Notes under the pieces: model-generated
Seen by the model: the letters and a program-made list of their open reading frames with translations, nothing else
What the model was told of the DNA's origin: nothing
The model's database searches: none
Source of the DNA: Cyclospora cayetanensis
Lineage: Eukaryota; Apicomplexa; Conoidasida; Eucoccidiorida; Eimeriidae
Assembly (NCBI RefSeq): GCF_002999335.1
Contig: NW_020312083.1
Coordinates: 43,442 to 107,441, forward strand
Length of the DNA: 64,000 nucleotides
Direction: 5' to 3'
Program-made: the position numbers and the translations under genes
Part shown: in pieces, positions 46,800 through 59,388 of the stretch
How the letters are laid out: each line of letters begins with the position of its first letter
How positions within the stretch are numbered: position 1 is the stretch's first letter

Positions 46800-49102
46800 G
46801 TAGATGCAAAATGCATTAGAGGGCTTGACACAGGCACAAGGTACAAGTTGTGCGCATGGCCGCATGTCGCCAGCCCTCAGCTTCCCGAAATTCCTCATAC
46901 CATCACCTTTTAAGCCTGATATCCAGCTGAAGGCCCCCAGGGTACCCCTCCCATACATTCATGTAGAGCGACTGCTTCAATCGTGGCGTCTTCTTGTCAG
47001 GGTGCTCCCTCACCTTCTGCAAAATTTTCCAGGTAATCTTCGGGCGAAAGAGGATCGATATAGAGCAGACAAACACCAGGAGATGGCGGGAGCATGGTTA
47101 CAGGTGTTTCTACATCTTCTTTTTTGAGCATTTCAGTGGCCTGCGCACCCAGAAATCCGTGTTGTGTGTATTGAACGCCTCGCCAGCACGCAATTGCGCC
47201 TAAAATAGGTCTTCAACAAGGCATCGAATTAGTGATTCTTGGTAGATAATACTGCAATGTTTCTGGTTTTAAAGGAGTAACAAGCAATAACGAAGATTTC
47301 AATAGGAGAATGGTTCCGCCCACCTCCTCGGCGTGTGTAGCTTGCCCCATGCTGACTGAAAAAAGAAACAAAGCGAAGGAAGCGACGAAGCACAACAAAT
47401 GTTCCCGATGTCAGCGTTGAATTGTGTAGTAAAAAACATAGAAGCAAGGAGTTTCAAGAATATTTTGCTGCACTATGCAACAAATGAATTCGGGGTGCAC
47501 TGGACAAGACAGGCGAGCACACGAGACACGTCTCGGAACCAACACCATATCGCTTTTAAATCAACTCAAAGATAAATGAAGCGCTCTAGAGATGGGAACA
47601 CCGCTAGCCTATTTCATTTCCGCGTTGATAATTCTTGTATGGCTCCGAATTAGACACTACAGAAGGATACGACCGGTGAATCCCCCTGCAGAAGCTTCCA
47701 AAGCCATGATCGCTGAAACCGCCTCTACCACCCTCTTCTTTCTTAGACCTGCCTGTGAGTCCACTAATGTTGTTTTTTGCTCTCCGTCACGTACACCAGA
47801 CTTGGCGATGCCAGGTTCTATTTCCCGTAGCGACTGATTCTTCTTAATCAGAATCCTCTGAGCAACAGAAACGACGAACAGGTAGGGTACACTCCCCCGG
47901 AGGTAGCTGCTGTCGGAGTCAACTAGGCTTCGGTAGCCGAAAGCACTCCTGGGTTTTGCTCCAGAACACAAGCTGATGGCTGAACTATGGTTATTCCAAT
48001 ATATTATCTCAACTTCCCTAGCGTTGGCATGTACAAACGCAGGCCCCTGCTCGCTGTTCGACTGCTTCCAAGTGACGATCTTGGCAGTGGGACGTTAATG
48101 GAAGCCCGGAAAAAGCTTTTTTTATTCTAGTACATAAGCAGCTACGAATGAGGGGATGCTAGGTGCTGGCGCCTTTGAGACGGGCCAAGCTCCATTCCAA
48201 CAGGTTTTCGCTATGGCGGTTGTAGTAATCAAGAATTGGAAAGAATGGACAAAGTGGTTTGGTATTAGTATATCTCACTTATTGCAGAATGCTGCCAGTG
48301 GCTCAACTGGGAAGGACAGTACGTGCGTGTGCCCGAGCTGCATATTGCAACTAGCTGTGAATGCTCAGAGTGCTAAGAAGGTAGCGCTGCTAGCAACTCA
48401 GCTGTCTCATTTCATATCGGAGACTAAGGGGGGCTCAGGCACGAGAGGCAGAGAGTTCCGTTAAGCGAACTCCATTTTTTACCAAATTTGTACTGCGTCA
48501 GAGGTTACGTTTTTGCCTACGGAGACTGATAGGAGCGTTACGGCATACGCTTTGGGGACCAACCAATGGCGCGACCTCAAAGGGTAATCTGTAATGTAAT
48601 AAAACCAAACAGTTGCAGCAAGCACGCAATTCTCTAATTCGTACTGAGGCACTACCGAAAATCCGTCTCCGCAGCTGCGCTGGAACGGATAGGTTTCTCC
48701 CCTGTTGTCGCTGGAGGGGTCTCCTCCTCCCTTCCCCAGAGGCCCTTCCAATTCAGTATTCTCTTGTTATCAGTACTGCTGCTGCCGTTGTTGTTGGTTT
48801 TGGGCTCGTGTTGTCCATATTGAATGGCCCATCTTCCCGTCAAACTATACGGTAGTAGGGAGAGAGGCGGCATGCACTATATGTCGAGTACCTGTCTCTA
48901 TCGTAGGGTTGAAGAGGCGTCTCACGTATAGGCATTTGGGATCTGTTGCTACGCTGGAATGCATTTTTCTATGCCGCGACTTCTGTGTATTGTCGCGGCT
49001 GCTCAACGCAAAAGCTGCAGCAACCGAGGCCACAAGTCCAGCTGGAGCACGAAAACCTGCTCAAGTCTACTAGAATACAAATTACAGGGGTGTGGCGGCC
49101 AT
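46800..49102. other. No supported gene; one dispersed-repeat copy
   Basis: Frames are short. A minus-strand frame at 47657-47971 (contains QRILIKKNQSLREIEPG) is the most coding-like but has no partner exons or family similarity. A plus-strand frame at 48156-48464 overlaps the repeat copy near 48.3 kb. Nothing else seen. Confidence 0.4.
48318..48385 (+). repeat. Dispersed element, copy D
   Basis: TACGTGCGTGTGCCCGAGCT then GCAACTAGCTGTGAATGCTC, the same two blocks and spacing as copies A and E some 37 kb away. Confidence 0.55.
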
Positions 49103-52074
49103 TTAGATGAATTCCTCATCCCCATCGAGGTGCGCTGGCTCCTCCTCGTCGCAAAACTCCACTTTGTATCTCAGAATGCCTCCGAGGCCACCGAAGCCCT
49201 TTTCAAACTGAGAGCCCTCTTGAGACCTGAAACACAAAATGTCAGCACTGCGTATGGCACTCGCGAAAAGCAGGGAAACAACACTCGCAGTTCACGCAGT
49301 CCGGTCAATGCTGCCTTCCCGATACATTTACAGCCACTAGCGCAACGCCAGACTCTCATGTGGGTCCTCTAGTCATCTTTCAGGCTGCGTCAACTATAGG
49401 CACACAGTGAGAGCTACAGCGGGGTCAGTTGTTCGTAATTCATTGGATGAAGCAGCGGCTCCCACGGGTCGGCGAACGAGACGCTTGGTGCGGCCTACTT
49501 GTTCGTTACAAACTCGAGATTCGCCCCAAAGTTTTTGTAGTTGTTAACGATCCATTCCGTCAAGGGCTGCTGTTCAACATTCTCGAGCTCGTCACCCTCA
49601 TCTGTCTTGAAGAACGAGTCCTTGCGGGCTTCCTCAGGGCTCGCATGCACAACTTTCTCCTCCCCGCTTGTCTGATTCTTCAACGTGATCCTGAAAACTC
49701 GTGTGTAACAACAGTAAATTGCCAGGTGTGCAGGCACAGCTTTCGAATACACAAGCAAATTTCTCATGGCAGCGAACACCAAGCCCACGCCGTGGCCATC
49801 TCATCTGCGAACAAAGTATCCCTTTTCCCAGAGAGCCCAACATCCAGTCCGCAGACGCGACAGCCTACATTATCAGCACGAGAGGAGCGAGAGGAATGTT
49901 GCTTCTTCTCACCTTAGGGTGTCCAACGCCTCATACACTATGAGGATATCGACTGCGCCCATTTCTAGGGCTTGCAGTGTCTCAGAAATACCAAACACAT
50001 ACTTTCCAGTGTCCTGAGCAACCTCTTCGAAGAAGCGGCCGATCAGACGCTTCTCCTGAATGAACTTTACATTCTGCAACCTGAAAAGGAGCAAGACAGC
50101 AGTCCCACAACATTTCATTTCTAAGGAATAAATGAATAAAACAATACGAGAGGGGTAGAGTACTTGAATTCAACAGGCGCTGGCACGCATTTCGCTCTGA
50201 GAACAACTTTCTTCTGTTCAAATACGCTACTTGAGTAAAAAGGTACAACCGCGCAAGCAACAAAACCGCCACCTGGCCAAGCACGATCAACGGGGAAAGT
50301 CCCACCAGGCTCCTCCCGCAACTTACGTTTCTGATGCAAGTTCAATGGCTTGATTGAAGCCGTTGTCTCCACCATACGACACGTCAACGATCTTCAAAAC
50401 CTTCACTTGTAACCGCTGGTCAAACATGTCGCTCAGCGCCAGGTCATTCTTGAAGTCCGCGGAACCCGCCAGAACCAGTCCAGCAACATTGACCTACAAG
50501 CCAACGCCGCAGATGCGTGTCCAACAGTACATGAATAGTGGATTTCCTGCCATCTTCAGCGCATTTGCGTCTCCCTACGTCACCATGCCTCACCCTAAGA
50601 GTGCATCACCACCAGCGTTATTGCCATTACTACGAGCATGGGCGAGGACGGCGCCACGATGAGTGAGTGTCGCCATGAGATAATAGCGAACGTTGACCGG
50701 TAAGTTTGCTGGATCCGCATACATACCTTATCTTGGGTAATGAACATCTGAACTGCCGTTTCTGCAACCTTCCTGACGTAGTTGTGCCTCTTCTCCATGC
50801 GCAGGCGCGCGAAACTGAAGGCGGATGCAACATGAGAAGATGACGGAGGGAGCTGCGTGGGGAACTCGTGAACATGCGAATCCACCAAAAATTTATCGCG
50901 GAAATTCAAGCGTGCCACATTTGTCCTGCGTTGCCCACGCTTATCGAATCACTAGAAAAAAACAGCAACACGGAGTTTCATCATCCGGGTAGGGTGAACC
51001 ACGTTCCAGGATGGCTAACTCTCACCGGAGGGCAGATTGACCACCACGGCCATGCTTCTTTGGAAGGTCTACCGTGAACCGATGCAGCACCTCGCGCGTA
51101 TTCCCCTGGACAGTTCCGAAAAGGGCACCGTTACCATCCACTACGATGAAGCCAAACTTTGCGTCCGACTCCAACAGTTCAGAAAGGGCCTGCACTCGCC
51201 GAAGCACAAAAAATTGTTTTGCGCAGCTTAGTATTCAGGCATTTCACAAACACATGCTGTTCAGCTTGGCAAAGAAGGCGCAGCCTGCTGACCTCGACAT
51301 GGAACTTGTTGTCGCACAGGTACAGGGACGTGTTGATGGGCTTGAAAGGCTCGAAATCAATGTTGACTTTCTTCTCCTTGCCGTCATCTGTCATAACTGT
51401 CCCGCAGTAAATTACCAGACCATTGGGAGGTGTCCGATTATACAGCTTTAGCCCTGAATGAACAAGTGTTGCACGACCACCACGAAACACGTTTCAAGTC
51501 GCCGATGCGCAGCCTCCAGGGGAACAGCGGAGGCATATATGCATGAATGGCCGTGCCCCAAACAGCGGCAATCGCATGCTAAGATTCACTATTTCACAAT
51601 TCGCTTAGAAGCATCTGGCGATACGGGGGAATAGAGAGGTGGCTTCGTACTCTGCTGTGTGGATGTAATCGCAGAGAGGACGGAGAGGCGGTTGACTCTG
51701 CTCTTGATGTTGGAGGCTGTCCCAAACTCATCAGCAAGCATTTTACTGATGCGTGTTACTTCGTCTTTTGGCTTAATTACGAGGCTGATCATGGAGGTCC
51801 CATTGCTGAGAAAAGCAGCCCGTATCGTATACAAAAAAAAGCACTGCTGGTTCCACAACCGATCATGTGGGCATGCAGAAGGCATATATAATGCATACAG
51901 GCTACGCGGAGTTTTCAAAAGGATGACATAACGCATGCGCATTAAGAGTGAAGGCTCGCCCTAAGGAATAGGCAGGCAGGATATCAAGGCTGGAACGCAC
52001 CCTCTCGCCGCCTGGAGTGTCTTGATGAGCTGCTTGATCTTCCATTGCTCGATTGACTGATCTAGGTCCGTCAT
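49103..52074 (-). CDS. ETF1: Eukaryotic peptide chain release factor 1 (eRF1)
   Basis: Translation termination factor: it reads all three stop codons in the ribosomal A site and triggers peptide release. Nine minus-strand exons: 52001-52074 (ATG at 52074), 51651-51805, 51293-51453, 51026-51189, 50727-50814, 50327-50493, 49913-50080, 49499-49690 and 49103-49226; all phases agree, giving about 430 residues (human 437). The start is [20 protein letters not shown]. Stop-decoding motifs [13 protein letters not shown] (NIKS) and YLCDNKF (YxCxxxF) are intact. The catalytic GGQ is in [11 protein letters not shown], split from the next [15 protein letters not shown] by an intron. The C-terminal eRF3-binding part has [36 protein letters not shown] and [18 protein letters not shown], and it ends with an acidic tail, HLDGDEEFI. 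No homopolymer tracts. Nothing suggests altered stop-codon use. Confidence 0.97.
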
Positions 52075-55000
52075 CTTCACAGCAACTCTGAAACGCCGCT
52101 ACCAAACTACTCGTGTGTGCACCTGCTGACCACGTTGTTCCGGCCTTGAACGCAGCACGGACCCGGAAAGAGCAGCGAAGCGGCGGCCCTAACACAGGTT
52201 AGCGAAGAAAGACGGATGTATTGTTGTACGGTACAACCGCCGTATGATCAAGAGGATGTCAAGATCGGCGTCGTGCTGGTTTCACAGGATTGTCTGGCCC
52301 TGTGGCTCCTACAGAGGCGGCGGGATGCCAGCCTCCCCGAGTCTGGCAAAAAGTCCGGAAACGCAATGGCCTGGCCCTAGAGTAAAGCGTCCATCAGCAA
52401 GGGCATTAAATAAGATTTCAGAACTTGCTCCGCGGGTGAGCAAAGATCACACTTGGAATGAAATGCTGCATGAATCCAGAGCCCTGAGAAAACAGGACTG
52501 CAGCACCAAGCGTCCTGCTGATTAGAGACCGTGCAACCTACCGGAGAAAAAGCAAGACGAGGAGCTTTGAAGGAGCCGTAACCCTAAACCCTACAACGCC
52601 GAAGTCAAAAACTCCTGAACCCTTTCTCGCTTTGCATGCACTACAGTAGCCGCGGCGACGCTCAGGGTCGCCCCACGAACGATAGTAGCCACCAAGGTAA
52701 GCCGCCCCGCAAAACAGCACGCCAACCCTGCGCGTTTTATTACTCTGAGTATCCAGGAGAACATGTAATGGACCTTCTCGTTTTTGTATCTCGCCTTTCT
52801 TTGCCCCGTGTTACTGCCTCCTGATGCTGGAGTGCCATGAGTCACCGCGTAGTCCAATGATGCAGTATCGTCTCTAAAGTGTTCCATTGCAATTAGGCAA
52901 CCTTTCAGGTGACTAAATGACTGAGTACTGTTCCACGAGAGATTTGTGCTCTATGGTTAGATGAGAGCATGAGCTCGGAACCGGCTAAATGTGGGCATTG
53001 AGGGTTTAGTCACATCTGGGCATTTTCTACAACGGACTAAATTTTATTCAAGTTGAGCAGAGAACGGACAGATTGGTTAAGCTGTTTGTTTCCCTTTTTA
53101 TTGCAGAGCAATGTCAACTCAACTGTGTTTGGAAGTAGGTGTGAAGGCTCGCTGCATTTAGTGGGGGCAGCAACGTCCACCCTAGCTTTACTTCTTTCCT
53201 CATGTAGAGAACCCTGGGGGCAAAGCCAGGGAAGAAGAAAGCTCTTTCAAACAACTGCTCGATAGTTTTCTATTCAGTTTGTAGTAAGCCAAAAGCTACG
53301 TGTCTCCCTGAAGAGACCACAAGTGAAGGGCTACCAATATATGTATTCTTAGTGAAAAAAAATACGGAGTCATTGCATTTTTTAGATGCCAAATAATGGC
53401 CAGCCCAGTTTATGCATTAGCCTCTGGTCGTGCTCATTGGTTTCGTGGGCTGGTATACGCAGCAGCTTGGCTTAGGTCGCAGTGCAAGTTGAGCAGTCGA
53501 ATCAACTTGAAAAACCTGAACCAACTAGGATCAATGGCCAAAACTTGATGTACTTTGTCTGTGGGATTATAATGTACTAAGCGCAGCTTGTGTGGAGTTC
53601 GGGCAGTACATATTGCATGGTATCCGTGGACAACATTCCACTAATGTTCCTGCTTTGTTCTCCCTAGGGAGACACTTTGCTTTAGCCTCAGCATCAACTT
53701 GATGGTAGGCTATTGAGTGCTATTCCTCATAAACTTTCTCTCTTTCCTGGCTTCTTCCCTCAGGATTTGAAAAAGATGGGAGAAGGATAGCTATGGTGTG
53801 CGTACCTGCACCCCTGAAGCACTGCGAACATCCACGACTAACATGTGTATATATGTACATGCGTACAACATCCATTCTCACTGCGTTGAGCTAACGCTAC
53901 CCTAAAAACAAACTGTTTATGAAAAAAATAGATCGTCACTTTACTAAATATGACTAGTATATAAAAATGTGCCTAGTTTTGACTTCCCAGGTGCACCGAC
54001 GGTTTGCGCCTGCAGGGGATGCCGGCTCTGCTGATGCGTTCAAATAATCTGCTTAAATAACGAGTCACCACGACGTACTCGTGTCTTGAGCGGCTTGATT
54101 CACCGGTTTAGAACCTCAAAAGTTCCCAACTGTCGTGTGCCATGTGAACAATGTGAGCTCGAACACAAAAGTGCTAGATGCTGGCAAGAATACATAAGCT
54201 GGCTTTTACTCTCGGGCCAGTGCTGCAAAGTGAAATGCTTATTATACTAAAGGAGCACTTTCTACACCCATCTCCGTCAAACGCTTGTCTTTATGCCTGC
54301 TCGTTTGTACATTTAGAGTAAGGCAATATATTGCATGCGGCACTTTCCACTTCGTATACACCTGGTTATCTGGGCTGTGAAGCTACATAGGTATTGAACA
54401 GAGGACTCCTCTTCGCAATCATGGGTAATGTATCTTAGGGTGATACGCAGCTAATAATACTGCCTAGTAGGGGCAAGAGAGTGTGAGTGATACCGCTGAA
54501 GAAACAGCGAAATATCTACCCACAAATACATGTGTGTATACATATATGTATGTAGACGGCTGAATGTGCCATTCAGGGAGAAGCCCGCATGAGGCGACAA
54601 TTGCAGTGCACTTTGTTGCACACACAGCTATGTAAAACAAAAACATTTTATCACAAAAGGAGGACGCAACTCCTTCTCGTTCGTAGTCTCCGGTCACCCC
54701 CAAAACCCCCTACAGGAAATAGAGGCTTTGCATTGAACTTAGTCTATTTGTGGTTGTGCCCTAGAAGGTCGTCTCGCCCTGTAGTTTTAGGCTTGCACCT
54801 TCAATGAAAGGCGTGTAAAGTGAGCCTCGAAGTGGGCAGTACCTAGGACCTCGTGATGCGTCATATCATTCCTTGGCAACTGCATCTAGTGGTGCGGCAG
54901 TATCCAAGGTAAGACGGAGCCCCTACCTTCTGCACGACACCTACGACCAAGGCGTTCGCGCTCTTAAAAACATTCCTGTACAGATATAAGCTCTTGAAGA

Positions 55001-56709
55001 GAGCTGCCTCGAAGACATATCTCGCAATATTTTTTTCTGTATGCCCCGGCCGTGTATATTCCTCTGACCTCCCGTCCTGGAAGGGCTTCATAGCAAAGGG
55101 CCTGGCTCTGGAGCTCTTCATCTTTACAAGGAGACATGTAATAAGCCACTGGGAATCGTTTTCATGATTCTCTTCAATTTTGCACCGTTCGTGCTGGATG
55201 GATCCAAGCGGTACGACGACATCTTTAAGTGCACCTATGCAGTTTGTGCAATGATACTGCTCAACTACTGGGAGGTGCTAATTCTACTCTTCACTTTGGT
55301 TAGAATATTCCGCAGGCCAGATGCTCATTATCCCCTATTTGAAGTGTTCTTCCAATCCAGACCTAACCATATCATGCGGTAGAGACAGAGGTTCTTCTTC
55401 CAGGAGGTGAAGAATGGAAAATCTTCGAAAGGCAACTACTATAGTGGGCTTGTAGCCAATTATCGCGTACGAAGCATGAATTGCGCCATGAAGTTTTAGT
55501 CAATTCGCATGTAAAAGGATCACGGTAAGATTCGTTTCCATATATGTACAGACTTACACATACATCAATGAAATGTTTATTGTACTTCGGCCTCCGGTCA
55601 AGCTAACTTTTTGGTTTAGCACAAATCTAAGTGTCAATCCCCCAGCATATTGACCCTTTTACCCTTGGCCTACATGGCTTTTCGGTAGTCTAGATAAGTC
55701 GTGCCACGCGATTCCAGAGTGCTGAAAAACAGAATCACAGCCTGCAGCCACGATAAAAATGGCTTGATGTCAGACTTCCCCTACACTGGAGTCGGAAGTA
55801 CCCTCGTTTCCTTAGCACATTCTGTCATAGGCGTCTTCTCTATTCGCACAGCATTGGGCTGACGAAAGCGAAGCGAGCGGCCCAAGGATTTTTCCTTGCT
55901 TCGGCCTCCTGATGAAGAACGGCGTGATTTTAGAGCGATGGGTTGTAACAAAAAATAACGGAACATTTTTCACTAGGAAATCAGACAGCTGGATAGATGC
56001 CGCCCTCTGGTTGTTATTGCAGCAGCAGACCAACTCCCATGGGGAGGGTCTACGGCATCGCTACACGCCCCTGCAAGCCTCGCAAATCGTCTGTAGGCAC
56101 TTGGGTGCAGGCAGACACAAAATCTATCAACAAGACTCAGACGCGCTCGTAATCCATGTTTCCAAGCTGTCCCGAAACGATTCCAAGCACATATGTATTG
56201 CACTTGTTCTTTAGAGGCACGACTGACCTGCGTGTGGAAACAAAAAAGCAAAATTAAGCGCCAAGTGAACTTTATCCGCCCCAGTTCCGGAAGTCGCTGC
56301 ACCGACCTCAGCGTGCAGCATGTTCAATCAATCCAGCTTCAAAAACGATCTTCTAAGCTTACTAGGAGGGCTTGAGAAAACTTTGTTCATTGGGTTGCAC
56401 GCTTACGAGATAACGTCTGGCACTAGTCTCCGTCGTCTGCCCAGGGACCTCGCGTAGTTTTCGTTTCATTGCCCAACATCACAATCAAGTGAATTGTAGG
56501 AGGGCTTTTTTCAAGTGTGCTTAGTCCGCAAAAGTACTACGACCCAGGCGTTGCCTGTGCATCGCAAAAAGTTCCTCCATATGCTTAGCCCATCTGCGAA
56601 ACACAGTGCGCAGAGGAAGGACGGAAAGAGTCAACGAACGAAGACAAAACAACGAAGCCTTGCTGCGCTGCTCTGCGAAATATCTAACAAAACTGCAGCA
56701 CAAAAAGGG
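52075..56709. other. Gene desert
   Basis: About 4.6 kb with only short frames, no splice-consistent chain, no CAG satellites and no recognisable domain. It lies between the starts of eRF1 and the end of the inositol kinase. Frames near 55164-55382 (+) and 54861-55121 (-) are the longest hydrophobic or basic stretches but have no support. Confidence 0.5.
52574..52592 (-). repeat. Two telomere-like AAACCCT units
   Basis: AACCCTAAACCCTACAA on the plus strand, two units of the apicomplexan TTTAGGG telomere repeat away from any visible chromosome end. Confidence 0.7.
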
Positions 56710-59326
56710 CTACCAGTTCGCTGTTGCAGTACGCCACCCATCCAGAGAGAAGCAGCTGCCAGAAAAGGTAATATGAAAAGACGCACAGTGGAATCTTAGC
56801 CAAAGGCTTGAAATCAAAATCGACAAGACGCAGCCTCTGCAGCACAAAAAGAGGAGCTCCACATGCCGCGGAGGCACCAGGGAGTGCACGAAAGCCGTGT
56901 TCCTCCAGCAAAGTCAGCGGAAGCTCCTGCGATCTGCCTGCGTATACGCACAGTGCAAGTGGAACAGGGGATAGTTTAGTGAAGACTGGAGACCATTAAA
57001 GCACAAAAATGCAGCAACAGAAGTGTACAGACAGCAGAACAAGCTGATCGCTGAGAGCGATGACCTGTGAAGCAGGAGGGAGAGCGTGCGCAAGGCACAC
57101 ACAGACACACAGACAGGGATTGGCAAACTGCTGGAAAAGAGGCGACACAGCGATCGAAGAGCGAATACGCTGCTCAAGGAAATGGCAACAGGTAGCACAC
57201 GGCCCAGCACTCAGCAGAAAAGGCAGTGTCTGATGATGTGCATTCAAGGAGTCAAGACAGATGGCACCCGAATCGGAAGAGAACTCCTGGTAGCCCTACT
57301 AGCGCAGTTCAGTGCACCAAGACCTATTTCAGTTCTAAGAGTGAAAGTGAGAACGCGATGTCATTCACTGAGCATCGAAGAGCAGCATGGCCTCATGGAT
57401 AAAGTAGAGCACCACCCGATGCGTGCTTAGCCTGCTGCAAGATGCACGAGCACGCAGGCCGGTGCAAACCAACAGAACTGTGCTCACAGGAAGGGAAGAT
57501 TGCGAAGTTGATGAGGATGCTAACATCCATTGCGCTCCGGCCCAGAAGGAAGCGGCAGAGCCACCGCTGCACAGCCCTCTTCAACAATATTCGATGGACG
57601 CTTCTGCGTAGCCTCCTAAATCCCTGGAGATGACCACCGTAAACAACGTCTCGGTGGAAAAACCGCAGAAGGCTCCGTCCCGCTGCGGTGCGAAAACGCA
57701 TACATGCAGCAGATTCCGTTGGTAGACGGCATGCATTGAGCTGCGCGCACTGCTTCACAAGCTGCTGTCCCCTAAAGCGCCTCTACCGAGCATCCGTGTG
57801 CCGCGAGTAAAGCCTCCGAGGCAGCCACGTGCGTCGACGAGCTCTACTGCTTCTGATTTCGAGTGCGAGACAAACGATGAATCATGCCGTCTTCTTGCGC
57901 AAACCATAGAAGCAAAGCGGGGAGCGCTCAGGCGCGAAAAAAACGCAGGGTGCTCAGATCACAGGAGGGACCTGTGAACTTGCAGCAACGCCTGTACGCA
58001 CAGATGCTGCTGACCTCGCTTAGGAGGGAACATGAAGATGACTAGATGCACACACGAGCGAGACACAGGGTGCATGCAAGGTGCATCGACGCCAAGCGCA
58101 GCGAACAAGAAGGCGGTGCCTTGGCGGGCTCAACCACGAAAGCGCTTTCTCGAAAATCGCGCGCGCCTTGCACCGAAGCTGCAGAAGCCCAGCCTCTAGG
58201 TCGTAGAAGGGTGGAGAACATCAGGCAGCGTCTAATGTGGTGAAGCATGGGCGGTTACCTGCGCAGTGCTGCCGTTGCACCTCTTTCACCAAGCGTCTGG
58301 AGGAGCGATATGACTGCAAGAATTCTGGGGACGGCAGCAGTAGCTCTTCAAAAGCCTGAACGTCACTCACTCGCACAGCAGCACACGGCGCGGGGAGTGC
58401 TTCAAGAGACGCTAGAAATGCGCATGCAAGTCGGGAGCACTACGTGACCTCTACGATGGTCTGACGTAGGCTTCAGCAGGGTGCCATCAGAAAAAGGCTG
58501 AGAAGCAGCAGACAGCTGCCTAGACGTAGAAGTTCGCGAATCGCATTGCGGGCATGCAAGAGACTCTTCGTAGACTTTTACTTCGAGATAATTTTGCAGC
58601 ACTAGCCAGGAGGCGCGGCAGATCTCTTGCTCTTCGTATGTCTTGCTTGAGCTGCCCTCCAGCTCGCCATCGTTGTATGGAGCGAACGATCTTCCATGAA
58701 ACCGTGTGAGCGCTCCTCTGCCCTCTGTCAAGGCCCCTTCGAGACGCTTCCTCGCAGCCTGCGCTCCGCCGTCTGCTAGGGAAGCCGCTTCCCTTGGTGC
58801 TGCTGCCGCTACAGCTGCTACAGCTGCCGTTCTTGAGCCGCGTCTGCACGGGGAAGCTCGGCTTAAGGAGCTAGGTGCTTGCTTGCGCCGTGGCGTGACG
58901 TGCTGCTGCGCTCCCAGTGTGAGCAGATGGCTGAGCAGCTGCTGTGCGACGTGATGCTGGCCGGCAGCAAACGCTTGCAGCCTCAACAGACCAGCGAAAA
59001 GCTTCCAGTGCTGCGCAAGCGTCTCCACCAGCAGTCGCTCCAAGTCTACGCCGCTGCCGCCGCCTGCGAGCTCAGCGCAGCTTTCTCCATGCTGGCAGCT
59101 GCAGGGGAAGCGGGAAAGCGGAAAGCTGAGCCCTTTTGAAGCAACATTTGTGGGCTCCCCGTCGACAAAGACGCGCAAGTTGTTTTGCGGAGCGTCCTGT
59201 AGGCGCTGCAACTGTCTGTACAGCCCACGTCCAGCACTGCCGATGCCTGCAAAGAACTTTTGTGGCGCGAACGCAGAGCGGCGGGATGCGCATGCAAGCG
59301 GCGACTCTCTCTCGCGCTGCTGCTGC

Positions 59327-59388
<62 letters not shown>

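Noticed and set aside
51022..51231. Separate small plus-strand ORFs over 49-52 kb
   Set aside because: They are antisense to eRF1 exons, which match the family residue by residue.
56515..57430. Basic plus-strand frames (for example LLEKRRHSDRRANTLLKEMA) as a separate gene
   Set aside because: They lie antisense to IPK1 exons 4-6 and their introns, where the minus-strand reading has clear family motifs and matching phases.
57884..58045. 54-codon plus-strand frame starting MPSSCANHRSK
   Set aside because: Overlaps the 43-base third exon of IPK1 on the other strand; no independent support.
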